Origin: an uncultured Eubacterium sp.
GTDB taxonomy: Bacteria > Bacillota > Clostridia > Lachnospirales > Lachnospiraceae
Assembly: GCA_910583555.1 (NCBI GenBank)
Contig: CAJTXO010000001.1
Coordinates: 62,001 to 126,000 of the forward strand
Reading direction: 5' to 3'
Length of the DNA: 64,000 bases
Shown: piece by piece, positions 16,249-24,628 of the stretch
How positions within the stretch are numbered: the first letter of the stretch is position 1
How the letters are laid out: each line of letters starts with the position of its first letter
The notes under the pieces: model-generated
What the model saw: the letters and a program-made list of their open reading frames with translations, nothing else
The model's database searches: none
Told to the model about the DNA's origin: nothing
Made by a program: the position numbers and the translations under genes

Positions 16249-18270
16249 TTACAATTTTACTTTATATGTAATCATCTGTTCAAATTCTTTGTGATAGTTC
16301 AGAAAACTATCCATTTCATCATAACTCCCCTCTAAAATGAGCACGATCTGCCTGCCGTACTTTTCTATGAGGGCGCTCAGGTTTTGTACGCTTTGATTCG
16401 ACAGGGACGGCGCTTCCATGATATACATGCAGCCGCCGATAAATTTTTCCGCCCATTCTTCCAGATTGATGGCATCCAATTTATCCGCCGAGATCTTTCC
16501 GATATTTTTTGCCTCGAAATAATTTATTTTCCGTAGTTCCTTAAACAGTTTTTTGGCGACCGCCAGGGAAATACCGGGCGTCCCTCCGGTCAGCGCAAAA
16601 TGGATCATCCGCTCTTCCCTGTGGATCCTGTAGATTGCGCCCTTCAGCGTATTATAGCGAATGCCGTTTTTCGAAACATCCTCTACGATATCTTCTGCCA
16701 GGGCAGATATGCCAAGCGGGTGGCTCTTCACAGACACATCTTCCAAAGGCTGCACTTCCTCGCGGTGCTCTTCCATCTCCTGAAGTTTTTCCTCCAGGGA
16801 TTCAATCGGATGGCTGGCAGCTGCCGCTTCTTTGATCCCTGCTTCGAGGGAAACTGCTGCCGGCGCTCTCGGTTTCCTTCTTTCCGTTTTGGGTTCCCCT
16901 TTTATTTTATGCTCTTCCTGCGCAGGCGGTTCCGGTTTCAGCTTATCTTCGATTGCTTCCATATCTTCGTTGGAAACAACTTCGTCGTCAAACATATCAA
17001 GATCGACCTTAAAATAGTTGGCGATCCGATGAAAAAATCCCGTTCCTTTTTCTTCCGGCTCCGCTATCTCCCCTGGCTTTTCCGGCTTTTCGGGCTTCTC
17101 CACTGTAATTTCCGGTCTTCCCAGCTTCTCCACTGCACCTTTCGGCACTTCCGGCTTCTCCACTGACATTTCCGGTCTTCCCAGCTTCTCCTCTGGTTTC
17201 TCTGGCGTTCCCAGCTTCTCCATTGACATTTCCAGCCTTCCCGGCCTCTCCTCTGGTTTCTCTGGCGTTCCCAGCTTCTCCATTGACATTTCCGGCCTTC
17301 CCGGCTTCTCCACTGCAACTTCCGGCATTTTCAGCTTTTCCACCGGATTTCCCGGCGTTCCCAGCTTCTCCACTGCAACTTCCGGCATTCCCGGCTTCTC
17401 CATCGAAACTTCCGGCATTTCCGGTTTTTCCAGCATTTCCCTCACTCTCTTTGGCCGGAACGGTATGGTTTTCTCTGATACCTGCACCTGCTCCGGTTCC
17501 GTAACTGCCACTTCCTTTTGCAGTGCGGCCGGACTGTGCAAAATGGTTTCTTCCGCCTCTACCGGTATGTCCTCTTCTACCAGTATATCTTCCACCTGCG
17601 CCGGCGCATACGCAAAACGAACCCGTTTTTTTGAAAAAACTTCTTCCAAATCGGGTTCTTCCGGCTCAGGGATCTCATCATTCACAGGTTTTTGCCATAG
17701 CGGACTCAGGCAGCTTTCCCGCAGCTTCTCCGCCTTGTTCACGATCGTCCCCGAGCCGAACCAGCACTTAAGATCCTCGCACTCCCTGATACACTGTTCC
17801 CTCATGCCTTCCTGTTCATAAAGTCTCGCAAGCTGGTATCCCCACTCCTCTGTATATTCGTCCTTCTTTAACTGCTCGAGTATATCGATCAGTTTTTCTC
17901 TCGGTTCGCCGGACGCCTTCGCCAGACGATACCGCAGTTCATAAGTGTCCAGCGTGATCCCGGCAATAATCTCATACGTAAGGTACAGTTCCTTCGCCTC
18001 TTCAATGTCCCCCATCCGGATCGCAAGCATGAGCAGACGGTACAGGGCCGGCCTCGAAGCCGTCCTGTGGTACGCGATATAATACAATTCTTTCGCGGCG
18101 TCCATCTTCTCCGCTCTCAAAAAAACATCAGCAAATAGATACAGATCAGATATGGTAGGGATCTGTTCATAATCCATATCTTCGATTTCTTCCATGGCTT
18201 TTAAATACTGGTTTTCCTCCACCAGATTTCTTATCTGCGCACATCGCACCGCCGTATCATATCTGCCCAT
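16249..18270 (-). CDS. TPR protein with Pro/Glu/Lys repeats and a degenerate AAA+ domain
   Basis: A 673-residue protein. Residues ~1-200 are TPR-like helical hairpins (NQYLKAMEEIEDMDY, KMDAAKELYYIAYHR). Residues ~275-400 are tandem ~11-residue repeats built on EKxGxPEmsvEK. Residues ~530-673 align by eye with CbxX/SpoVK-type AAA+ ATPases: MIHFALTGGTPGISLAVAKKLF stands where FTGNPGTGKTT is expected, GGCMYIMEAPSLS where Walker B GGVLFIDEAYSL is expected, and RQIVLILEGSYDEMDSFL where the sensor strand lies. The Walker A Lys and Walker B Asp are both lost, so ATP hydrolysis is unlikely. Together with the cyclic-nucleotide-domain gene upstream (41-base gap) it forms an operon of unknown role. Confidence 0.75.
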   Translation of the reverse strand: MGRYDTAVRCAQIRNLVEENQYLKAMEEIEDMDYEQIPTISDLYLFADVFLRAEKMDAAKELYYIAYHRTASRPALYRLLMLAIRMGDIEEAKELYLTYEIIAGITLDTYELRYRLAKASGEPREKLIDILEQLKKDEYTEEWGYQLARLYEQEGMREQCIRECEDLKCWFGSGTIVNKAEKLRESCLSPLWQKPVNDEIPEPEEPDLEEVFSKKRVRFAYAPAQVEDILVEEDIPVEAEETILHSPAALQKEVAVTEPEQVQVSEKTIPFRPKRVREMLEKPEMPEVSMEKPGMPEVAVEKLGTPGNPVEKLKMPEVAVEKPGRPEMSMEKLGTPEKPEERPGRLEMSMEKLGTPEKPEEKLGRPEMSVEKPEVPKGAVEKLGRPEITVEKPEKPEKPGEIAEPEEKGTGFFHRIANYFKVDLDMFDDEVVSNEDMEAIEDKLKPEPPAQEEHKIKGEPKTERRKPRAPAAVSLEAGIKEAAAASHPIESLEEKLQEMEEHREEVQPLEDVSVKSHPLGISALAEDIVEDVSKNGIRYNTLKGAIYRIHREERMIHFALTGGTPGISLAVAKKLFKELRKINYFEAKNIGKISADKLDAINLEEWAEKFIGGCMYIMEAPSLSNQSVQNLSALIEKYGRQIVLILEGSYDEMDSFLNYHKEFEQMITYKVKL
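17080..17440 (-). repeat. Tandem coding repeats in the TPR/pseudo-AAA gene
   Basis: About ten imperfect units of 30-33 bases encode EKxGxPEmsv-type 10-11 residue repeats. The units differ by only a few bases, which suggests recent expansion by slippage or recombination. The product would be an extended charged linker. Confidence 0.8.
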
Positions 18271-18311
18271 AACAACCTCAACTTCCGTAGAACTTCCTTA
18301 CGTACTTTTTA

Positions 18312-20630
18312 TTATCCTTTTAAATACTCCGATGTTTTTAATAACTCTACCGGTACATCGACTCCGTCACGCCCAAATTTGTGTATCACCATATCAATAT
18401 TCTTTATGGCGGCACGATTGTCGATCAAATATTTCTTCGCCGCTTCCGCGTACACCGTCTGCCCTTCGATCGCCTTATAAACAGAGCCGGAAAACGGACA
18501 GTAGGTAAATAAGATCGTCCTCGCCACACGGCTCAGCTTCATCGCGCCTCTTGACTCACGCAAGATCCAGTCCGCGTAATCCTTCGAGAACACTTCTTTG
18601 TACTTATTATTACACTGCTGAAGCTGCGCGCGCACCTTCTGTTTTGCCTCCATCGAAAGATCGCTGTTTTTCCTGTAAAACTGCAGATAATCACAATAAG
18701 CGCTCGTGAGCGACGGCGTGAGAAAATCGTTCCAGCGGCTTCCCATATCCGTGCGGCATTTCTCCCAGCGGAACGCGGAAAGAAGGCGAACGATTTCCGG
18801 ATCAAGTTCTTTCTCAAACAGTATCGGCATGAAGATCCTACCCTTGGAACTTCTCTTCTTGCCCTCGATATCCTGCCACATCTGGCAGTTTTTCCCGTAC
18901 ACAGGAAACAGAATGACATCCGGCGTGATCCTCTCGATAACCGTCGCTTTTATGCCTTCCGGCTTCTCGTATGTAACGAGTTTATCACGGTAAAAGATGG
19001 AGTAATCAATCTCTTCCACCTTCTCTACCGACTGATTTATCTTCTCTTCGGTCAGGTATGACTTGCTGATGCTGTTATAAATGCCGTCGGAACAAAGAAT
19101 CGGCACAAACGCGCTTATATTACCGTTTATGATCTTATCCCCGTATCGCAGCATATTCTGGCACTCAAACTGCAGACGCTTATCCTTATCCGCCATCTCC
19201 GACGGAATATCTTTTTTATCCAGACGTTTCTCCTTCACCAGTTCACGGAGATGCCCTTCGTAATCAAGGTCAAATTCGTTTTTAGATGTCAGCTTTACTC
19301 CGTCGTACACAGCCTTTAACCATTTGCGCATCGTATAAACCCGGCACCCATCTTCCCCAGTAAACTTGACCGGGCGCAGGGAAATCAGTTCTTCCAGTTC
19401 TTTCTCCGTCAGGAGTTTTTCGCTGACAAAGCCAAAATCCAAAAACAGTTTCACTGCCAGCGGCAGATTTTTATCATCAAAGCTTTTCTTGATCACGGCC
19501 TCATAGATCTCAAAAAAACCGGACGCGATACTCTTGCGCAGTTTCATATGATCAGGCGTCTTATCAAACTTATCAGAAAGCTTCGTAAAGGTTTCTACAT
19601 TTTCTATAAACTCGCTCTTCACTTTCACATGGATCGGCGCATAATCGGTGATCTGCTCCAGTGAATTGTACAGCACCTCGACGCCCGGCGTATCCAGTTC
19701 TTCCATCTCCTGTTCCGACACCGTCTCGCCTGATAGAAGCGCAAAATAAAGCCGCTCCATCCTCTCGCGGTCCAGATTGATCTCCATGCCGACTTTATCG
19801 ACCAAAAAGACTTCCGTATCATTGATCTTCGAAACAATCTCATCGACGGCAACATCGATCAGTCCGTTTTTCACTCCTTTTTCCGCCATCGCAAGGGCCA
19901 CCTTCGCCACCGTCTGGAACAAACTGTCCTCATCCAGAACAAGTCCCATGAAATGGCGGTACAGATGTTCTCCGTACAGTCCGCACGCCTTGACGAGCGA
20001 TTCGATGACCTGACACTGTTCCCGGTAATGGCTGAACGCGATATAGGCGCTTCCGCTAAAGTATTTTTTCTGTACGTCGATCGGAATCGTCGCGCACTGC
20101 CGGTAATATTCTGTCTTTTCGGACAGATTCACCGACGTCTGCGAATATTTTTCCAATTTCTGCCGGGAAGAAGCTGTATCAATGTCAACTCCGCTGCTCT
20201 TGCCAACTTCTTCGCAAAGCAGGTATTTTTTATCTATAAATTCATTCAGGGAATCATTTTCTTTTTTAAACTGCGTCAGACGCTTCAGAAGCTCGACAGT
20301 CAGAAAATTCAGGGATGTCACTAAAAGTCCGCAGTATTCCGGCTTCGCCTTCAACAGCTGCTCGACGCTCTCCAGTCCTTTGACAGCAAGGACGTAAACT
20401 GTCACATCATCTTTCGCGATATAGGTAAACGTATGGCTTCCCTTTTCGACGTCGCATATCCCTAAAAAATTTCCCGAACCGAGAACCGCGCACATTCCAT
20501 CCGAAACAGCCTCCACCCTGCCTTTTACCAAAAGACCGATCGAAGTTACCGCCTCTCCTTTTTCGTATAAAACATCCCCGCTGCTCAGGGAATTCATACT
20601 ATTTATTGTAATCTGAACTCGATTTTCCAT
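18312..20630 (-). CDS. Cyclic nucleotide-binding domain protein with large unknown C-terminal part
   Basis: A 772-residue protein. Residues ~15-110 form a Crp-type cyclic-nucleotide-binding fold (LSSGDVLYEKGEAVTSIGLLVKGRVEAVSD ... GSGNFLGICDVEKGSHTFTYIAKDDVTVYVL). The classic phosphate-binding GE..L..R/T signature is not clear, so ligand binding is uncertain. The remaining ~650 residues are mostly helical, without signal peptide or membrane helix, and I recognise no family. No helix-turn-helix is visible, so it is not an ordinary Crp-type regulator. It starts after GAGGGG and is followed by the TPR/pseudo-AAA gene. The pair probably acts together in the cytoplasm. Confidence 0.75.
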   Translation of the reverse strand: MENRVQITINSMNSLSSGDVLYEKGEAVTSIGLLVKGRVEAVSDGMCAVLGSGNFLGICDVEKGSHTFTYIAKDDVTVYVLAVKGLESVEQLLKAKPEYCGLLVTSLNFLTVELLKRLTQFKKENDSLNEFIDKKYLLCEEVGKSSGVDIDTASSRQKLEKYSQTSVNLSEKTEYYRQCATIPIDVQKKYFSGSAYIAFSHYREQCQVIESLVKACGLYGEHLYRHFMGLVLDEDSLFQTVAKVALAMAEKGVKNGLIDVAVDEIVSKINDTEVFLVDKVGMEINLDRERMERLYFALLSGETVSEQEMEELDTPGVEVLYNSLEQITDYAPIHVKVKSEFIENVETFTKLSDKFDKTPDHMKLRKSIASGFFEIYEAVIKKSFDDKNLPLAVKLFLDFGFVSEKLLTEKELEELISLRPVKFTGEDGCRVYTMRKWLKAVYDGVKLTSKNEFDLDYEGHLRELVKEKRLDKKDIPSEMADKDKRLQFECQNMLRYGDKIINGNISAFVPILCSDGIYNSISKSYLTEEKINQSVEKVEEIDYSIFYRDKLVTYEKPEGIKATVIERITPDVILFPVYGKNCQMWQDIEGKKRSSKGRIFMPILFEKELDPEIVRLLSAFRWEKCRTDMGSRWNDFLTPSLTSAYCDYLQFYRKNSDLSMEAKQKVRAQLQQCNNKYKEVFSKDYADWILRESRGAMKLSRVARTILFTYCPFSGSVYKAIEGQTVYAEAAKKYLIDNRAAIKNIDMVIHKFGRDGVDVPVELLKTSEYLKG

Positions 20631-20699
20631 CTGCTACCCCTCTTTACATACATGTTACCTATCTGTCGTTGTCTGTATCCTGTTCCACACCTCGAATAA

Positions 20700-20969
20700 A
20701 AATCCGTGCATCCTGCTTCGAATCTTCCTCAACGGACGTTACCTCTACAGTTAGCTCGATCCAGGCTCCCTCACGGCACACAGAAAGGTTTGCTTAGTGC
20801 TGCTTCATTCCTGACCTGACACGGTTCACAAGTTCCTGTTGCGTAAGACCCAAATGTCAACGCCACTTATAAAGGGCAGCTCCCTTTCAGAAGACCCTAG
20901 GCAAGACAACACCCCTGCTATAGCGGATTGCAGGTACAGGGCACCGCTATCTCCCCGGCTGCACGGAAA
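20700..20969 (-). ncRNA. ffs: Large (Bacillus-type) signal recognition particle RNA
   Basis: The reverse strand carries the S-domain core with GTCAGGTCAGGAA and GAAGCAGCACTAAG, the Ffh-binding hairpin. An Alu-like 5' domain (GCCGGGGAGATAGCGGTGCC ...) lies before it, and the ends pair through CCGTGCA at the 5' side and TGCACGG at the 3' side. A T-run follows the 3' end. Length is about 270 bases, typical of the large SRP RNA of spore-forming Firmicutes. It targets signal-peptide-bearing ribosomes to the membrane with Ffh. Ends are accurate to several bases. Confidence 0.93.
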
Positions 20970-20982
20970 TCTTATCAAAATA

Positions 20983-21011
20983 AGTATAAAGGTTTTTCCT
21001 GTTTATGTCAA
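20983..21011 (-). promoter_or_regulatory. Promoter of the SRP RNA gene
   Basis: Consensus TTGACA, a 17-base spacer and TATACT on the reverse strand, 7 to 14 bases before the RNA 5' end. Confidence 0.85.
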
Positions 21012-21077
21012 GATTTTCACACCCAAAAAACAATTGTCATATATTGTTGATAAGTCTTTCTATCCCGAGGGCAGCAT

Positions 21078-21881
21078 ATGCAATTACCTATCTCGATCCT
21101 TCCCGGTGACGCGCGCATGGAATACACCGCCGAAGCCATGGCGAAAAAGGGCGGGATCATTTGTTCTTCCTGGTCGGAAATCCCCGCATCCGGCTATGTG
21201 ATCTGCGGGATTCCCTTCACCAAAGACGGGAAGATGGTAAATACTTCCATGCCAGATTCCATTTCTATCCGCAGTTTTTTGGGAATGCTTACCAGTTCAC
21301 ACATCATCATCGGCGGAAATTTGCCAAAAGGCGTCATTTCCTACTGCACCTATCACGGCATAAAATATTACGACGTCATGTCATCGGCTTCTTTTGTCGC
21401 CCAAAACGCCCGCCTGACTGCCGAGGGGCTTTTGATCCCGCTGTTGTCAAAAACTTCCTTTTCCATCTGCGACTGCCGCGTGCTCCTGACCGGTTACGGA
21501 AACTGCGGGCGGGAGATTGCTGACATCCTTCAGCTTTTTACAAATGAAATCTATATCTATGACACGGACCCCTCCGCTGTAAAAACCGCGAGATCAAACC
21601 ATTTTAAGACTGTCTGCGAAAAGGAACTCCGTGACCGGAACCACAGGATACATCAGGTAAATACAATCATAAATACGTCTCCCGTCAACCCATTCCACAA
21701 TCAGATATGGGAGAGTTTCCCGGATCGCTGCATGATCTTTAACATCGGCTCCTTTTCCCTGAAACTCCCGTTCCCTCTTTCCGACCGGGTCATCGACTGC
21801 CCCGGCATTCCCGGAAAGTACGCACCGAAGACAGCCGGCAATATCATCGCCAAACAAATCTGCAGTCATTTTAAATTATAA
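21078..21881 (+). CDS. dpaA: Dipicolinate synthase subunit A
   Basis: A 267-residue protein of the DpaA/SpoVFA family. DpaA and DpaB together make dipicolinic acid from a dihydrodipicolinate-pathway intermediate in the mother cell. It begins with ISILPGDARMEYTAEAMAKKG, typical for the family, and has a C-terminal Rossmann domain with VLLTGYGNCGREIADIL near 145-160 for NAD(P). Many Clostridia lack dpaAB and use EtfA instead; its presence here is informative. The site before the ATG (GAGGG) is modest. A mother-cell sigma factor (SigE or SigK) would be expected to drive it, but I cannot place that promoter with confidence. Confidence 0.9.
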   Translation: MQLPISILPGDARMEYTAEAMAKKGGIICSSWSEIPASGYVICGIPFTKDGKMVNTSMPDSISIRSFLGMLTSSHIIIGGNLPKGVISYCTYHGIKYYDVMSSASFVAQNARLTAEGLLIPLLSKTSFSICDCRVLLTGYGNCGREIADILQLFTNEIYIYDTDPSAVKTARSNHFKTVCEKELRDRNHRIHQVNTIINTSPVNPFHNQIWESFPDRCMIFNIGSFSLKLPFPLSDRVIDCPGIPGKYAPKTAGNIIAKQICSHFKL

Positions 21882-21911
21882 TTTCATAAAGATCAAGAAA
21901 GGACGAACACT

Positions 21912-22511
21912 ATGTCTATGGATTTTACAAACAAAAATATCGGCATCGCCATTACCGGTTCCTACTGCACGTACCAGAAAGTGTTCGAGGAATTAAAAAA
22001 TCTGGCGACGACCGGGGCAAACCTGTATCCGATCTTTTCGGACCACGCGTCGACGACGGACAGCCGGTTCGGCAGCTGCAAGGATTTTCTAAAACGGGCG
22101 GAAGAGATCACCGGACGAAAACCGATCACCACCATACCGGACGCGGAACCGATCGGGCCGGGCGCATTGTTTGACATTCTCGTCATCGCCCCCTGCACCG
22201 GGAACACGCTGTCCAAACTGGCAAACGGAATATCCGACACGCCTGTTTTGATGGCTGCAAAGGCACATTTGCGGAATAACCGCCCGCTCGTCGTGGCCCT
22301 TTCCACAAACGACGCGCTCGGTATGAACCTGAAAAATATCGGTATCCTTTTAAATACTAAAAACATTTATTTCATTCCTTTTGGGCAGGATAATTACAAG
22401 ACAAAACCAAATTCAATGATCGCCCACATGGAATTTCTGGGCGAAACGATAGAACACGCGCTGGCAGGGAAGCAGCTGCAGCCTGTCATCCAGGGTCCAT
22501 GCCCCAAGTAA
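21912..22511 (+). CDS. dpaB: Dipicolinate synthase subunit B
   Basis: A 199-residue flavoprotein-fold protein (Flavoprotein/DFP family) matching DpaB/SpoVFB. Visible are NIGIAITGSYCTYQKVFEELKNL, the nucleotide-binding start, and ILVIAPCTGNTLSKLANGISDTPVLMAAKAHLR with the family PCTGNT motif. It acts with DpaA in dipicolinate synthesis during sporulation. It starts 30 bases after dpaA behind an AGAAAGGA site, so the two are one operon. Confidence 0.92.
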   Translation: MSMDFTNKNIGIAITGSYCTYQKVFEELKNLATTGANLYPIFSDHASTTDSRFGSCKDFLKRAEEITGRKPITTIPDAEPIGPGALFDILVIAPCTGNTLSKLANGISDTPVLMAAKAHLRNNRPLVVALSTNDALGMNLKNIGILLNTKNIYFIPFGQDNYKTKPNSMIAHMEFLGETIEHALAGKQLQPVIQGPCPK

Positions 22512-22604
22512 GCATGATTCACATCCCACTCGGCTGGTTTGCGCCTGCGCTGCGGCACAAACATTAGCTGAACCATTCAAGGCAGCGCAGAAATGGGGTT
22601 AATT

Positions 22605-24488
22605 ATGTGTGGTATTGCTGGTTTTTATCAGAACAAATATGATCTCCTGTCACCGGTTTTTGGTGGCAAATCAAAGAATAACAAATGGTATGATAGATTG
22701 ATCCGAATGAAAGAGTGCCTGAGACACCGCGGCCCCGATGACGAGAATGTCCGGCTGTACCACCATGCCGGCCTTGCTCACACGCGCCTTTCGATCCGAG
22801 ACCTCCAGGGCGGCACGCAGCCTATGACAGCCTCCTATCAGGGAGTCACGGCTACGATCGTCTACAACGGGGAAATTTACAACACCGCGGAGTTGCGGGA
22901 AAAACTTTCCGCCTTTCCGCTCCGCTGGAACACGACCGGCGACACCGAAGTGATCCTGAACGGGTTCCTCGCTATGGGAGAACGTTTTTTTGAGGAATTG
23001 AACGGCATTTTTGCCTTTGCGATTTATGTGGAAAAAAACGATACCCTGCTGCTAGCCAGGGATCCCCTCGGGGTAAAGCCGCTGTTTTACCAAATCTGCG
23101 ACGATACGCTCGTGTTTGGCTCCGAGCCAAAAGCGCTGTTCGCCTACGGCATACCGCCGGCAGCCGACAAAAACTGCTGGAATGAGGTGTTCAGCGTAGG
23201 GCCCGCCAGAACGCCGGGATGCGGGGGATTCGCAAACATGAAAGAGGTTCTGCCAGGGGAGGCCGTCATGTTCTCCCCGCGCACGTCCCCGCCATTTTTC
23301 CAGTGCCGGAACCACCTGTTCTGGCAGCTGGAGGCCAGGCCGCACACGGACTCCTACGAGCAGACTGTGGAAAAGGTAAACTGGCTCGTCGAGGACAGCA
23401 TCAAACGGCAGATGGTATCTGACATCCCAATCTGCAGCTTCTTATCCGGCGGCCTCGACAGTTCCCTCGTCGCCGCCGTCTGCCAGAGCAAATTAAAAGA
23501 AAAGGGGCGCACCCTCAATACATTTTCCTTCGATTTCAAGGATAATTCGAAGAACTTTCAGGCAAATGCGTTCCAGTCCTCGCTCGACCGCCCGTTCGCG
23601 GAAGAAATGGCATCCTATATCGGCAGCAACCACACCTTTTTGGAATGCGACAACCGGACACAGGCCGATTACCTGTACAAAGCTGTAGATGCCAGAGATT
23701 TCCCGTGCATGGCAGACGTGGAATCCTCAATGCTGTATTTTTGCGAACTCGTATCCCAGACGAACCAGGTGGCGCTGACCGGGGAATGCGCCGACGAAAT
23801 CTTCGGCGGCTATCCGTGGTTTCACAGAGAGGATCTGTGGCAGAGAAACGCCTTTCCCTGGTCATGGGATATGGAGGCGAGAAAAGCGCTCCTGACGGAT
23901 GACTTTGCCGACGCCCTGCGGATGGATGATTACTCCCAAAACGCTTATCTCGACACGATCCGCAGCACCCCCCGCCTGACAGAGGACACCCCGCAGGAAG
24001 CGAGACGGCGGGAAATTGCCTGGCTGAACATCCGCTGGTTTATGATGGCGCTTCTCAACCGCATGGACCGGGCCAGTATGTACTCCGGCCTAGAGGCGCG
24101 CGTGCCATTTGCCGACCACCGCATACTGGATTATGTCTACAGTATCCCCTGGGAATTTAAGTGCCGGGACGGGCAGACGAAAAGCCTGCTCGTGGAAGCG
24201 GGAAAAGCGTTCCTGCCGGATTCAGTGCTGTACCGGAAAAAGAGTCCGTATCCGAAAACTTACGACCCCGGTTATGAATCGCTTCTGGCTGACCGCCTCC
24301 GCGAGATGGCCTACCGTACCAATTCTCCGCTGACCGGTATCCTTGACAAAAAGAAACTGGAACATTTCCTTTCGACCCCGAGCGACTACGGAAAACCATG
24401 GTACGGACAGCTCATGGCCGGACCGCAGATGCTGGCTTATTTCCTCCAGGTTGGCTACTGGGTTGAAACGTATTCCCTTTCTGTATAA
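22605..24488 (+). CDS. asnB: Asparagine synthase (glutamine-hydrolysing)
   Basis: A 627-residue AsnB converting aspartate to asparagine with ATP and glutamine. The start at 22605 gives MCGIAGF, so Cys2 becomes the N-terminal nucleophile of the class II glutaminase domain after Met removal; a start 12 bases earlier would bury it. The glutaminase half shows LRHRGPDDE, ARLSIRD-type and YNGEIYN motifs. The synthetase half has the ATP pyrophosphatase loop SFLSGGLDSSLVAA (~280) and TGECADEIFGGYP. It lies 93 bases after dpaB and could share its transcript, but a role in sporulation is not shown. Confidence 0.92.
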   Translation: MCGIAGFYQNKYDLLSPVFGGKSKNNKWYDRLIRMKECLRHRGPDDENVRLYHHAGLAHTRLSIRDLQGGTQPMTASYQGVTATIVYNGEIYNTAELREKLSAFPLRWNTTGDTEVILNGFLAMGERFFEELNGIFAFAIYVEKNDTLLLARDPLGVKPLFYQICDDTLVFGSEPKALFAYGIPPAADKNCWNEVFSVGPARTPGCGGFANMKEVLPGEAVMFSPRTSPPFFQCRNHLFWQLEARPHTDSYEQTVEKVNWLVEDSIKRQMVSDIPICSFLSGGLDSSLVAAVCQSKLKEKGRTLNTFSFDFKDNSKNFQANAFQSSLDRPFAEEMASYIGSNHTFLECDNRTQADYLYKAVDARDFPCMADVESSMLYFCELVSQTNQVALTGECADEIFGGYPWFHREDLWQRNAFPWSWDMEARKALLTDDFADALRMDDYSQNAYLDTIRSTPRLTEDTPQEARRREIAWLNIRWFMMALLNRMDRASMYSGLEARVPFADHRILDYVYSIPWEFKCRDGQTKSLLVEAGKAFLPDSVLYRKKSPYPKTYDPGYESLLADRLREMAYRTNSPLTGILDKKKLEHFLSTPSDYGKPWYGQLMAGPQMLAYFLQVGYWVETYSLSV

Positions 24489-24521
24489 ATGGGAAGGGTA
24501 GTGGTTTGAAAAAAGGGGAAA

Positions 24522-24616
24522 AGTATCCAGTAAACAGCTATTAGTATCCAGTAAACGACTATTAGTATCCAGTAAGTATCCAGTAAACAGCTATTAGTAT
24601 CCGTCTACTGGATACT
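24522..24616 (+). repeat. 21-bp tandem repeats ending in a terminator arm
   Basis: Direct repeats beginning AGTATCCAGTAAAC start at 24522, 24543, 24564 (only the first 11 bases), 24575 and 24596 (first 7 bases). The complementary arm TACTGGATACT lies at 24606-24616. Every full copy of AGTATCCAGTA can therefore pair with that arm. Confidence 0.85.
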
Positions 24617-24626
24617 ATTTTTTTAC
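24596..24626 (+). terminator. Terminator after asnB
   Basis: AGTATCC pairs with GGATACT, followed by ATTTTTTTA. The upstream repeats provide longer alternative 11-base stems. On the reverse strand the repeats also lie downstream of the AlbA-domain gene. Confidence 0.75.
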
Positions 24627-24628
24627 TT

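Noticed and set aside
20839..21201. Forward open frame of 120 codons before dpaA
   Set aside because: It lies mostly over the SRP RNA gene on the other strand and overlaps the start of dpaA in another frame.
22529..22566. Hairpin between dpaB and asnB (GTTTGcGCC / GGCaCAAAC)
   Set aside because: The stem is imperfect and no T-run follows, so I do not call it a terminator; dpaB and asnB may be read through.
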